From the NCBI GenBank assembly GCA_025449435.1, contig JANWJO010000162.1, forward strand, positions 1 to 7,279: a stretch of DNA of 7,279 bases, written 5' to 3'. The translations under genes were made by a program, and so were the position numbers. Every line of letters starts with the position of its first letter. Position 1 is the stretch's first letter. Below are positions 1 through 5,519 of this stretch, piece after piece. The DNA comes from Chloroflexota bacterium (GTDB taxonomy: Bacteria > Chloroflexota > UBA4733). The notes below the pieces were generated by a model. It did not search any database and had not been told where the DNA came from. It saw only the letters and a program-made list of their open reading frames with translations.

Positions 1-180
1 CCCGGCTGGTGGGGCGGCGAGGTTGCGCTGTGCGGCGACCTGCTACGGGTGCTTGTTCGCCTGATCTGGCGGGTCTGCCGCGCACACTGCCACCTTCCCT
101 GCCGTAGTCCGGCCACGGCGAGCAGTAAGTGTACGGCTTGCCTACCCAAGAGCGCCGGTCAGAAGGAGCCCGGACACTGA
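1..180 (+). CDS. possible 3' end of an upstream gene, product unknown (5' truncated)
   Basis: Frame 1 is open from the first base to a TGA at 178-180, giving about 59 residues. The first 30 or so codons end mostly in G or C, as in the real genes nearby, and include an amphipathic stretch (GDLLRVLVRLIWRVC). The rest is rich in Cys, Ser and Lys and resembles no family I know. The stop lies in the loop of the hairpin at 165-193. The other two plus-strand frames stop by about position 107. This could equally be chance openness in GC-rich DNA. Treat it as a candidate only. Confidence 0.25.
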   Translation, partial: PGWWGGEVALCGDLLRVLVRLIWRVCRAHCHLPCRSPATASSKCTACLPKSAGQKEPGH

Positions 181-193
181 AGTGTCGGGCTCC
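165..193 (+). terminator. GC-rich terminator-like hairpin
   Basis: GGAGCCCGGACAC (165-177) pairs with GTGTCGGGCTCC (182-193), with a TGAA loop and one bulged G. This is the strongest hairpin in the left part. No T-run follows on either strand, so it is not a canonical intrinsic terminator. Its position at the end of the possible upstream reading frame and before the exporter leader fits a transcript end or 3' stabiliser. Confidence 0.45.
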
Positions 194-252
194 CCTGGCT
201 GGGACCGCCCACACCACCCTACTGTGGCCTACGTGCGATCGGGTTGCACTTA

Positions 253-313
253 GGCCGTACCCTAAGCCTGCCGGAGCAGGCGGACAATCGTAGCCCGACT
301 GTGTACGGTCGGG
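253..313 (+). promoter_or_regulatory. structured leader upstream of the LysE-type exporter
   Basis: Three helices can form. GGCCGTAC (253-260) pairs with GTACGGTC (303-310), with one G-U pair. It encloses a perfect GCCTGC/GCAGGC hairpin (266-271/276-281, loop CGGA). CCCGAC (294-299) can alternatively pair with GTCGGG (308-313), which competes with the outer stem. The end of this region lies about 40 nt before the exporter's likely start. I do not recognise a known riboswitch class, and I saw no convincing -35/-10 pair in 194-345. Confidence 0.35.
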
Positions 314-351
314 CGGACCTGGTGGTGAAGAGGTACAACACGCTCGTGTCG

Positions 352-966
352 ATGTTCATGCTGCTGAAGGGCCTGGCCCTCGGGCTGGCGGTGGCTGCAC
401 CAGTCGGGCCCATCGGCCTGCTGTGCATCCGCCGGACCCTGGCCAGCGGGCAGCTGGCTGGGCTGTGTTCGGGCCTTGGCGCTGCTACGGCTGATGCCTG
501 CTATGGCGCGGTGGCAGCGTTTGGCTTGACGGCGATCAGCGGCTTCTTGCTCAATAGCCGCCTAGCATTTGGGCTAGTGGGTGGCGTGGTGTTGTTCTGG
601 TTGGGTGTCAGAACGTTCCGCACGACGCCGGTAGCACCAGCGGCTGCGCCGCCACTCACGTCGGCGGGTGGCTTGCTGGGGCAGTATGGCAGCACGCTCG
701 GCCTCACCCTCACGAACCCCTCTACTATCCTGAGCTTTATGGCCATGTTCGCTGGCGCCGGCTTGCACACGGCCGCCGTGAGCGACGCCGCGTTGCTGGT
801 GGCCGGGGTGTTCCTGGGGTCGGCGCTGTGGTGGCTAGCGCTGAGCATCGTGGTGGGCGTCGTACGGGCGAATGTGGGTCCAGCCGTGCTGGTGTGGATC
901 AACCGCGCCTCCGGCACGGCGCTCGCCCTGTTCGGTGTGTTCGCGCTGGTGAGCGCTGCCATGTAA
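352..966 (+). CDS. LysE/RhtB-family amino-acid exporter
   Basis: This is a polytopic inner-membrane exporter of the LysE superfamily, whose members expel basic or other amino acids by proton-motive force. From ATG 352 it has 204 residues, the usual LysE length. The N-terminus carries the family signature GLAVAAPVGPIGLLCIRRTL, followed by SGLGAATADACYGAVAAFG. The middle holds the characteristic LTLTNPSTILSFMAMFAG. About six hydrophobic segments are visible. The frame extends upstream to a TTG at 244, but that extension is hydrophilic and unlike the family, so I start at 352. ATG 358 or GTG 346 are alternatives; a GAAGAGG at 327-333 suits GTG 346 best by spacing. No LysG-type regulator is adjacent. 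A foldable leader precedes it and a hairpin covers its stop codon. Substrate cannot be told from sequence. Confidence 0.88.
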   Translation: MFMLLKGLALGLAVAAPVGPIGLLCIRRTLASGQLAGLCSGLGAATADACYGAVAAFGLTAISGFLLNSRLAFGLVGGVVLFWLGVRTFRTTPVAPAAAPPLTSAGGLLGQYGSTLGLTLTNPSTILSFMAMFAGAGLHTAAVSDAALLVAGVFLGSALWWLALSIVVGVVRANVGPAVLVWINRASGTALALFGVFALVSAAM

Positions 967-983
967 CCGGCAGCGCACTGCCG
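953..983 (+). terminator. hairpin spanning the exporter stop codon
   Basis: GCGCTGCC (953-960) pairs perfectly with GGCAGCGC (969-976). The 8-nt loop contains the TAA stop (964-966). The right arm can alternatively pair downstream as CGGCAG/CTGCCG (968-973/978-983). No T-tract follows immediately. It probably marks the 3' end of the exporter transcript or protects it. Confidence 0.4.
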
Positions 984-1030
984 CGGGTCCACAGCCGCTG
1001 GGTAGCGTTTTCCGGCGCGCAATCGACGTC

Positions 1031-1309
1031 TTGTGGTGTCATGGTTCAATTCGCTGTGCGAGTCCTCCGTACACGAGCGCTGGGCGCCGCCACGCCGGCA
1101 CTCGCATCGTTGTGGGGAAGCCAGTCATCGTAGGCACCCGTCTCACAGTTGAGTACATCATCAACCTGCTTGCTCACGGCGCAACGTTCGACGAGATACT
1201 TGAGGAGTATGTCGGGCTCACAGGGGACGACATCCGCGCCTGCCTCCTCTTTGCCGCCAAGTCGCTGGATGACACCAGTTTCATGCCGCTCGTTACAGAG
1301 CCTGCTTAG
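1031..1309 (+). CDS. DUF433-family antitoxin, N-terminus uncertain or eroded
   Basis: The conserved part begins at codon 1115: GKPVIVGTRLTVEYIINLL, then EILEEYVGLTGDDIRACLLFAAKSL and a C-terminal FMPL. This is the DUF433 (VapB-like, HTH-containing) antitoxin core, normally 70-80 residues, which binds DNA and a DUF5615 partner. Family members usually open with a short segment of the type ER-I-x-x-(D/N)-P-x-V before GKPV. Here RIVV runs straight into GKPV, so about six residues seem missing. Upstream lies a basic, unconserved stretch with no in-frame ATG and no clear ribosome-binding site. TTG 1031 and GTG 1112 are the only likely in-frame starts within range, and I give the longer as an upper bound. 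The stop at 1307-1309 directly abuts the toxin start, as is usual in these pairs. The family call is firm; whether it is functional is doubtful. Confidence 0.75.
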   Translation: MWCHGSIRCASPPYTSAGRRHAGTRIVVGKPVIVGTRLTVEYIINLLAHGATFDEILEEYVGLTGDDIRACLLFAAKSLDDTSFMPLVTEPA

Positions 1310-1659
1310 GTGCGCTTTCTTGTGGATGAGTCAACCGGACCAGCAGTAGCGAAGTGGCTGCGCGACGAGCATCACGACGTTTTTTCGGTCTTCCATCAAG
1401 CACGGGGTTCGTCGGACGATGCCATCCTTCAACGAGCGTGCGCAGACAACCGAATCCTCATCACGAATGATAAAGACTTCGGTGAAAAGTCTTCCGGGAG
1501 CGCCGTCCCCACCGCGGCATCATCGTGTTGCGCCTGGAAAATGAGCGAGCGGCTGTAAAAATAGCGGTGCTCCGCCGCCGCCTAGACAGGTATGGACAGC
1601 AACTGCACACCCACTTTGTGGTGGTTACAGAGACGCGCGTTCGCTTTGCACGCGAGTAG
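1310..1659 (+). pseudogene. DUF5615 PIN-like toxin, frameshifted
   Basis: GTG 1310 begins MRFLVDESTGPAVAKWLRDE, typical of DUF5615 proteins: PIN-like (VapC-type) RNase toxins paired with DUF433 antitoxins. Family acidic positions are visible as D6/E7, the SSDDAI segment (D36, D37) and TNDKDFGE (D54, D56). After GEK (residue 60) the frame turns to nonsense and stops at 1556-1558. The -1 frame, however, continues from 1489 as VFRERRPHRGIIVLRLENE and runs on to FVVVTETRVRFARE, stopping at 1657-1659. That is exactly the missing family C-terminus. One extra A in the run 1485-1488 restores a 116-residue protein of normal length. A true one-base deletion or a sequencing error is most likely. Programmed frameshifting is less likely because T GAA AAG is not a good slippery heptamer. 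The gene ends 9 nt from the convergent sortase gene. Confidence 0.85.
1485..1488 (+). other. site of the toxin frameshift (A-run)
   Basis: The zero frame reads GGT GAA AAG TCT. Adding one A gives GGT GAA AAA GTC, which joins DFGEK to VFRERRPHRG, as expected in DUF5615 proteins. A homopolymer contraction, real or technical, is the simplest explanation. Confidence 0.8.
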
Positions 1660-1668
1660 ATTTCGACA

Positions 1669-2325
1669 CTACTGGCGCTGCGCGTACACCACCGTGCGCT
1701 GCAGGTAGTTGTGCTGCTGCGCATCCCACGCGCCAGCACAGGTGATGAGGTTCAGGTTGGCGGTGGTCGCCGGACCGAACAGCCGCTCGTAGGGTGCGTC
1801 GTTATACGGGTAGCGGTCTTGCTCGTGTACGGTAAAGCTGAGCAGCGAGCCGTCGCTCATCACCACAAACAGCGCGTTGCCGCTGGTCAAGGAACCCAAG
1901 TGCCAGAACACGGCTGGCCCGGTGGTCGAGTCGAGGGGCCCCACCAGGGTCGCGTTGCCCAACTGCCCCGGCAGCGCGCCATATTCGTACCACCCCACGT
2001 CGCCCCAGCTTTGCGGGGCAGCCATCGAGCCATCGGCAGCGATGCCCACCACTTCTACCGGCGCATCCACGCCGATGGCCGGGATACGCAGCCGCACCGG
2101 CACGGGGACTTGTACTGGAGTGTGGTCTGCTGGAGCCGCCGCCACATCGGACACGGCAGGGGTAGGGGCTGCCAGTGCCGTTCCGGCCAGCGCCACGTGC
2201 GCTACTGGCGCTGGCCCTTGCTGCAGCGCTGCTTCGCGCCCCGGCTCAGTGGCCAGCGTCAACAGCGCCGCCACCGTATACACTGCCGCCGCTGCCGGAA
2301 TGATGTACCGGTACAGCGGCCGCAT
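1669..2325 (-). CDS. class E/F-like accessory sortase lacking its catalytic histidine
   Basis: This 218-residue protein has one N-terminal membrane segment (about residues 7-25), an Ala/Pro/Val-rich linker (about 35-75) and a sortase domain (about 77-216). Domain landmarks are LRIPAIGVDAPVEVVG, GSMAAPQSWGDVGWY, TTGPAVFWHLGSL and LITCAGAWD. The nucleophile is C196, and R210 (NYLQRTVV) sits where the catalytic Arg is expected. Sortases cleave a sorting motif and join the substrate to an amine on the outside of the membrane. The usual GH-x-D motif reads G129-P130-L131-D132. CCC stands where CAC would encode His, a single-base difference at 1937 on the plus strand. Without that His the enzyme would be expected to be inactive or altered. 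The ATG lies 3 nt after the glycosyltransferase stop, with GGCGG as a probable ribosome-binding site. No sorting-motif substrate is encoded in this window. Confidence 0.88.
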   Translation of the reverse strand: MRPLYRYIIPAAAAVYTVAALLTLATEPGREAALQQGPAPVAHVALAGTALAAPTPAVSDVAAAPADHTPVQVPVPVRLRIPAIGVDAPVEVVGIAADGSMAAPQSWGDVGWYEYGALPGQLGNATLVGPLDSTTGPAVFWHLGSLTSGNALFVVMSDGSLLSFTVHEQDRYPYNDAPYERLFGPATTANLNLITCAGAWDAQQHNYLQRTVVYAQRQ

Positions 2326-2328
2326 TGT

Positions 2329-3138
2329 TCACCGCCAGATTTCCCGCGTTCCGCTTGCTGCCAAGCGCCGCATGCGCTGGCGCGCCCGATACGCCCGAAT
2401 CACGCTTTGGCGGATGTAGCGTAACGACCGCGCAATACCAATAGACGAACTCTCCTCTGTGTAGCGCGTGGGGATGGGCACTTCCTCGATGCGCACCTGG
2501 TGTACCACCGCCTCGAGCAAGATCTGGCTGTCGAACACGAAGTCGTTGGAATAGTCGTGGTAGGGTGCGAGCTCCAGAAACTTCCGGCTATAGGCCTTGA
2601 AGCCGCTGTGCATCTCGGTAAAGCGTGTCCCCAAAATCAGGTTCATGAGTAGCGTGGTGAGCCGGTTACCCACGTAGCGATACACTGGCATGCCGCCGGA
2701 ACGCGGGTCGCCCCCATGCGCGAAGCGCGACCCGAAGGTGAAGTCCGCACGGCCGGCCACGATCGGGGCCACCAGCGCAGGCACCGCCGTCGGGTCGTAT
2801 TGATAGTCAGGGTGGAGCAACACCACGATATCGGCGCCCAACCGCAGCGCCTCGTCGTAGCAGGTCTTCTGGTTGCCACCGTAGCCCAGATTCTTGGGGT
2901 GGACCCGCACGATGAGGCCGAGCCGGTGGGCCTCTTCTACCGTGTTGTCCGGGCTAGCATCATCGACGAGCAGGATAGCGTCGGCAGAGTTCGGGGGGAG
3001 TGCATTGACCGTTTTTTCCAGCGTGCGCGCGGCCCGGTAGGCGGGCATAGCCACCACGACACGCTGCCGCTTGGCAGTCTGGTCGTGCGGGCTCACTGGT
3101 TGGTCGCTGGAGGGGACTTCTCGCGGCGTCGGGCTCAT
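2329..3138 (-). CDS. family 2 glycosyltransferase, DPM1-like
   Basis: This is a cytoplasmic GT-A glycosyltransferase of 269 residues. The family usually transfers a sugar from a nucleotide donor to polyprenyl phosphate. Motifs in order are VVVAMPAYRAARTLEKTV (27-44), ILLVDDASPDNT (55-66), HPKNLGYGGNQKTCYDEAL (80-98), the acidic VVLLHPDYQYDP (105-116, metal/donor site), FGSRF, and the EMHSGFKAYSRKFL acceptor-side region. No C-terminal membrane helices follow, so it is the soluble DPM1 type rather than the GtrB type. I start at ATG 3138, which has GGAAG 8 nt upstream and lies 14 nt after the flippase-like stop. The frame stays open for roughly another 900 nt upstream, but that part is out of phase with the overlapping membrane gene and resembles no protein. 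The first 25 residues are unconserved and hydrophilic. Confidence 0.93.
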   Translation of the reverse strand: MSPTPREVPSSDQPVSPHDQTAKRQRVVVAMPAYRAARTLEKTVNALPPNSADAILLVDDASPDNTVEEAHRLGLIVRVHPKNLGYGGNQKTCYDEALRLGADIVVLLHPDYQYDPTAVPALVAPIVAGRADFTFGSRFAHGGDPRSGGMPVYRYVGNRLTTLLMNLILGTRFTEMHSGFKAYSRKFLELAPYHDYSNDFVFDSQILLEAVVHQVRIEEVPIPTRYTEESSSIGIARSLRYIRQSVIRAYRARQRMRRLAASGTREIWR

Positions 3139-3152
3139 GCGCTCGTCTTCCA

Positions 3153-4121
3153 CTAGCTCGCTACACCAGGGTCCAGTGCCGACTGCTTCAGGTCGGCAAA
3201 GGTTACCCCCTCTAACCATAACGCAGGGATGCCGCACAGCACCGGCGGCGCGTACTGCGCGGCCCGCAAGCCGAGCGCGGCGAGTTGGGCCGGCGCGGCG
3301 CCGATGCCCAAAGCTCCGAGCAGCGCCACAATGGCGAGCTCGTAGGAGCCCGCGGCTGCCGGGCCTGCTGGAATAATCTGCACCAGGTTTAAGCCCGCCG
3401 TCACCAGCAACACCGCCGGCGCCGGCAGCGACAGGCCAAAGGCGTGCAACACAAAGCCGGTGTTGAGTGCATCCACCGACCACAGCAGCAGCGATTGGCC
3501 CAGGAGCACTACCAGCGCCTGGGGTCCCGGCACCGCGGCGAGCGCGGACCGCAGCAGGCCCTCTAGGCGGGCGACGAGTGGCTTCTGGCCCAGCCACGCC
3601 GGCAAGGGCAGGTGGCGCCAGTGGGCCATGACGAGCAGCACGACCAAGCCCAAGCCAAAGGCGGCTGCCCCCACCCGCGCCAGCCAGACGAGCCAGGGCG
3701 GCATCGCCATGAGTAGCAGGCTCAAGGTGAGAAATGCCACCAACGAAGCGCCATCGCACAACTTTTCCACCACGATGGTGGCCACTACGGCTGCCGGCTG
3801 CGCCTTGCTGGCACGCGACACGAAAATCACACGGGCCACTTCGCCAGCCCGGAACGGGAACACCGTGTTGGCGAGGTAGCCGATCAACTGCCAGCGCAGC
3901 AGGAGCAACACCGGCAGCTTGGCTACGGGTAACAGCAATGTGCGCCAGCGCAGCGCGTTGAGCAACAAGAAGACAACCAGCGTGAGCATGGCTGGGATCA
4001 GCCACAGGGGCTGCGCCTGCTGTAACGCTTGCCATAGTTGTTGAGGCCGCAACAGCCGCGCCAGCAAGAGGATGGACGCGATGCTAATGGCAAAGCCGGC
4101 GATGCGCACCAGATTCTTCAC
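3153..4121 (-). CDS. LPG-synthase TM / flippase-like membrane protein (UPF0104)
   Basis: This 322-residue integral membrane protein belongs to the lysylphosphatidylglycerol synthase TM-domain family (PF03706; AglD/MprF-N-like). Family landmarks are LNALRW (54-59), GYLANTVFPFRAGEVARV (81-98), VVEKLCD (117-123) and a late PAGPAAAGSYELAIVALLG. About eight hydrophobic segments are visible. No soluble aminoacyl-transfer domain is attached, so it is not a full MprF. Stand-alone members are often linked to glycolipid flipping or modification; that role here is inferred. The start is GTG 4121: AGGA lies 10 nt upstream, the previous stop is 22 nt away, and an ATG inside the spacer is out of frame. It sits between two glycosyltransferases, which supports a lipid-linked sugar pathway. 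Confidence 0.88.
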   Translation of the reverse strand: MKNLVRIAGFAISIASILLLARLLRPQQLWQALQQAQPLWLIPAMLTLVVFLLLNALRWRTLLLPVAKLPVLLLLRWQLIGYLANTVFPFRAGEVARVIFVSRASKAQPAAVVATIVVEKLCDGASLVAFLTLSLLLMAMPPWLVWLARVGAAAFGLGLVVLLVMAHWRHLPLPAWLGQKPLVARLEGLLRSALAAVPGPQALVVLLGQSLLLWSVDALNTGFVLHAFGLSLPAPAVLLVTAGLNLVQIIPAGPAAAGSYELAIVALLGALGIGAAPAQLAALGLRAAQYAPPVLCGIPALWLEGVTFADLKQSALDPGVAS

Positions 4122-4143
4122 CGGCTGGCCATCCTGCCCGAAC

Positions 4144-5412
4144 TCACGCCACCCATTCTCCGCTGGTGAACCACCACAACACGCTCCCTTGCAGGAGCAA
4201 GAAGATCACCAGCACCGCCTGGTTTACCCACTTGTTGTTGCCGAACCGCGCCAGCACCAAGAAGGCTGGAAATATCGTGATCATATAGCGCGAGGTCGAG
4301 GCCAGGGGAGATACATAGGAAATGTGGAACAGGGCAAACAGGACTTGCGACCACAGATACAGGGTGAGCGGCGGCCACAGGTATTTGATCGCGGCGATGC
4401 CCAGCGCCACCACGAGCACCACCGCCCCCAGGTTCAGCAGTTCGATGGCGTTGTGCTTGGCGATGACCGCCACACCACGCTGCACCACATCCCACGGCGC
4501 TAACCACACGATGCCCCAATCGCCATTGACGACGTTCATCGAGCGGGTTTCGCCCACGATGAAGCGGGCATACAGGCTAAACAGGACGTAGGCCAGGCCG
4601 GGCAACGCCGTGGCGAGCACATCGAGCCCTAGCTTGCGCCGCCCTCGCCACACTTCCCAGGCGTACCACAAGAACATCACCGGTGAGATGAGCGCTCCTT
4701 GCCAGCGCGTGAGGGTGGCGAAGAAGCCAAACGCCCCGGCCAGCCACCACCAGTTGAGGCGCAGGGCATAGAACACCAGCACGGTGGTCATCAGGAACAG
4801 CGCCTCGGTGAACGGCGCGAACAGGAAGAAGCCCACCGGGAAGGCCGCCATGTACAGCGCGGCGCGTTCACCAGTGCCAGCATCGCTATCGATCCTGGCC
4901 ATCCGGCGCAAGAACACGAAGGCCACGATCACCGCGATGCCGTTGACCATGAGCGCCGACAGGCTGAAGTTGGGCACGAGCAGCATTACCAGCCGCGACA
5001 GGCCAGACATAAGCGGCGGGAAGTGTACGGTGTCGTTCCCCGGCACGTACCCGTGGATGGCGAGTTCCTGATACCACAGGGCATCCAGGTGCTCCCAAGG
5101 GGACAGCCAGGGATACAGCGGCGAAGTGGGCAGCGTTTGCAGGTTCTCCCAACTGCCGTGGAAGCGCGGGTTAATGTTGGGGTCGAGGAAGAGCCGCCAC
5201 CAGCCGTACACCGAGAAGGCGATGCGCAGCAGGACAAACATGCCAACGCCAAAGATGATGACGTCGCGCCACAAGTCGCTGGTGGATTTAGGTGCTGGGG
5301 TGCTCGCCGGTGGCCTCGATGTTAGTGCAGCGGCAGCGATGGGCGCACTCCTTCCTGCACCTTGCGCACGATCTGCCCTGCCCCCGCTGGCTGCGCTCAA
5401 GCCACCCAGCAT
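4144..5412 (-). CDS. PIG-V-like polytopic mannosyltransferase (GT76/GT-C type)
   Basis: This 422-residue membrane protein has many hydrophobic segments from about residue 50 onward. It shows the landmarks of PIG-V-like enzymes: WEHLDALWYQELAIHGY (106-122, with the GT-C type Asp at D110), HFPPL (130-134), FPVGFFLFAPFTEALF (191-206), TLTRWQG (233-239) and a late STSRYMITIFPAF. Such enzymes use a polyprenyl-phosphate sugar as donor and act on the outer face of the membrane. The DPM1-like enzyme two genes downstream could supply the donor. The exact sugar and acceptor are unknown; ArnT-like GT39 is a more distant alternative. The first 45 residues are low-complexity Ala/Pro/Ser. The ATG at 5412 has no good ribosome-binding site, whereas AGGAAGGAG (5356-5348) lies 8 nt before an ATC codon at 5340, so the true start is uncertain. 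It is the first gene of the envelope cluster. Confidence 0.82.
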   Translation of the reverse strand: MLGGLSAASGGRADRAQGAGRSAPIAAAALTSRPPASTPAPKSTSDLWRDVIIFGVGMFVLLRIAFSVYGWWRLFLDPNINPRFHGSWENLQTLPTSPLYPWLSPWEHLDALWYQELAIHGYVPGNDTVHFPPLMSGLSRLVMLLVPNFSLSALMVNGIAVIVAFVFLRRMARIDSDAGTGERAALYMAAFPVGFFLFAPFTEALFLMTTVLVFYALRLNWWWLAGAFGFFATLTRWQGALISPVMFLWYAWEVWRGRRKLGLDVLATALPGLAYVLFSLYARFIVGETRSMNVVNGDWGIVWLAPWDVVQRGVAVIAKHNAIELLNLGAVVLVVALGIAAIKYLWPPLTLYLWSQVLFALFHISYVSPLASTSRYMITIFPAFLVLARFGNNKWVNQAVLVIFLLLQGSVLWWFTSGEWVA

Positions 5413-5483
5413 GTGTGTGCAGCGCTCGTATCGAAAGGCGACGTTCGCTCTAAAGCATACTAGGAGCGATCAACGCCGCGCTA

Positions 5484-5499
5484 CCCGCGCACAAGCGGG
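5484..5499 (-). other. small hairpin in the gap between the replication and envelope genes
   Basis: CCCGC (5484-5488) pairs with GCGGG (5495-5499) around a 6-nt loop. It lies in the 107-nt gap between the replication-protein stop and the PIG-V-like start. There is no T-run on the minus strand, so terminator function is doubtful. I saw no convincing promoter for the envelope cluster in this gap; TATGCT-like and TTGATC-like words occur but with wrong spacing. The cluster may therefore share the promoter at 6931-6959 or use one I cannot recognise. Confidence 0.25.
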
Positions 5500-5519
5500 G
5501 AACGGTGAGGATACCTAGC

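Noticed and set aside
244..351. Longer exporter starting at TTG 244, with a 36-residue extension.
   Set aside because: The extension is hydrophilic and unlike LysE N-termini. It overlaps the foldable leader, and the family signature starts just after ATG 352/358.
1483..1489. Programmed -1 ribosomal frameshifting in the toxin gene.
   Set aside because: The heptamer T GAA AAG does not fit the X XXY YYZ slippery pattern; re-pairing of the GAA codon would be poor, and no clear stimulatory stem was found just downstream. A one-base deletion or read error is simpler.
3139..4035. The glycosyltransferase frame stays open roughly 900 nt upstream, giving an apparent 568-residue protein.
   Set aside because: The upstream part is Ala/Gly/Arg-rich nonsense in the wrong frame of the flippase-like gene. 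The glycosyltransferase has its own ATG at 3138 with GGAAG upstream, and its domain begins after that.
4699..5325. A 208-codon plus-strand frame opposite the PIG-V-like gene.
   Set aside because: It is rich in Gln, Arg, His and Glu, has no recognisable domain, and lies wholly antisense to a well-supported membrane protein; typical of shadow frames in GC-rich DNA.
5480..5506. A sequence resembling a type I-E CRISPR repeat (CCCGC, loop, GCGGGGAACGG).
   Set aside because: There is only one copy, with no spacer periodicity and no cas gene nearby. A short GC hairpin easily produces this likeness.
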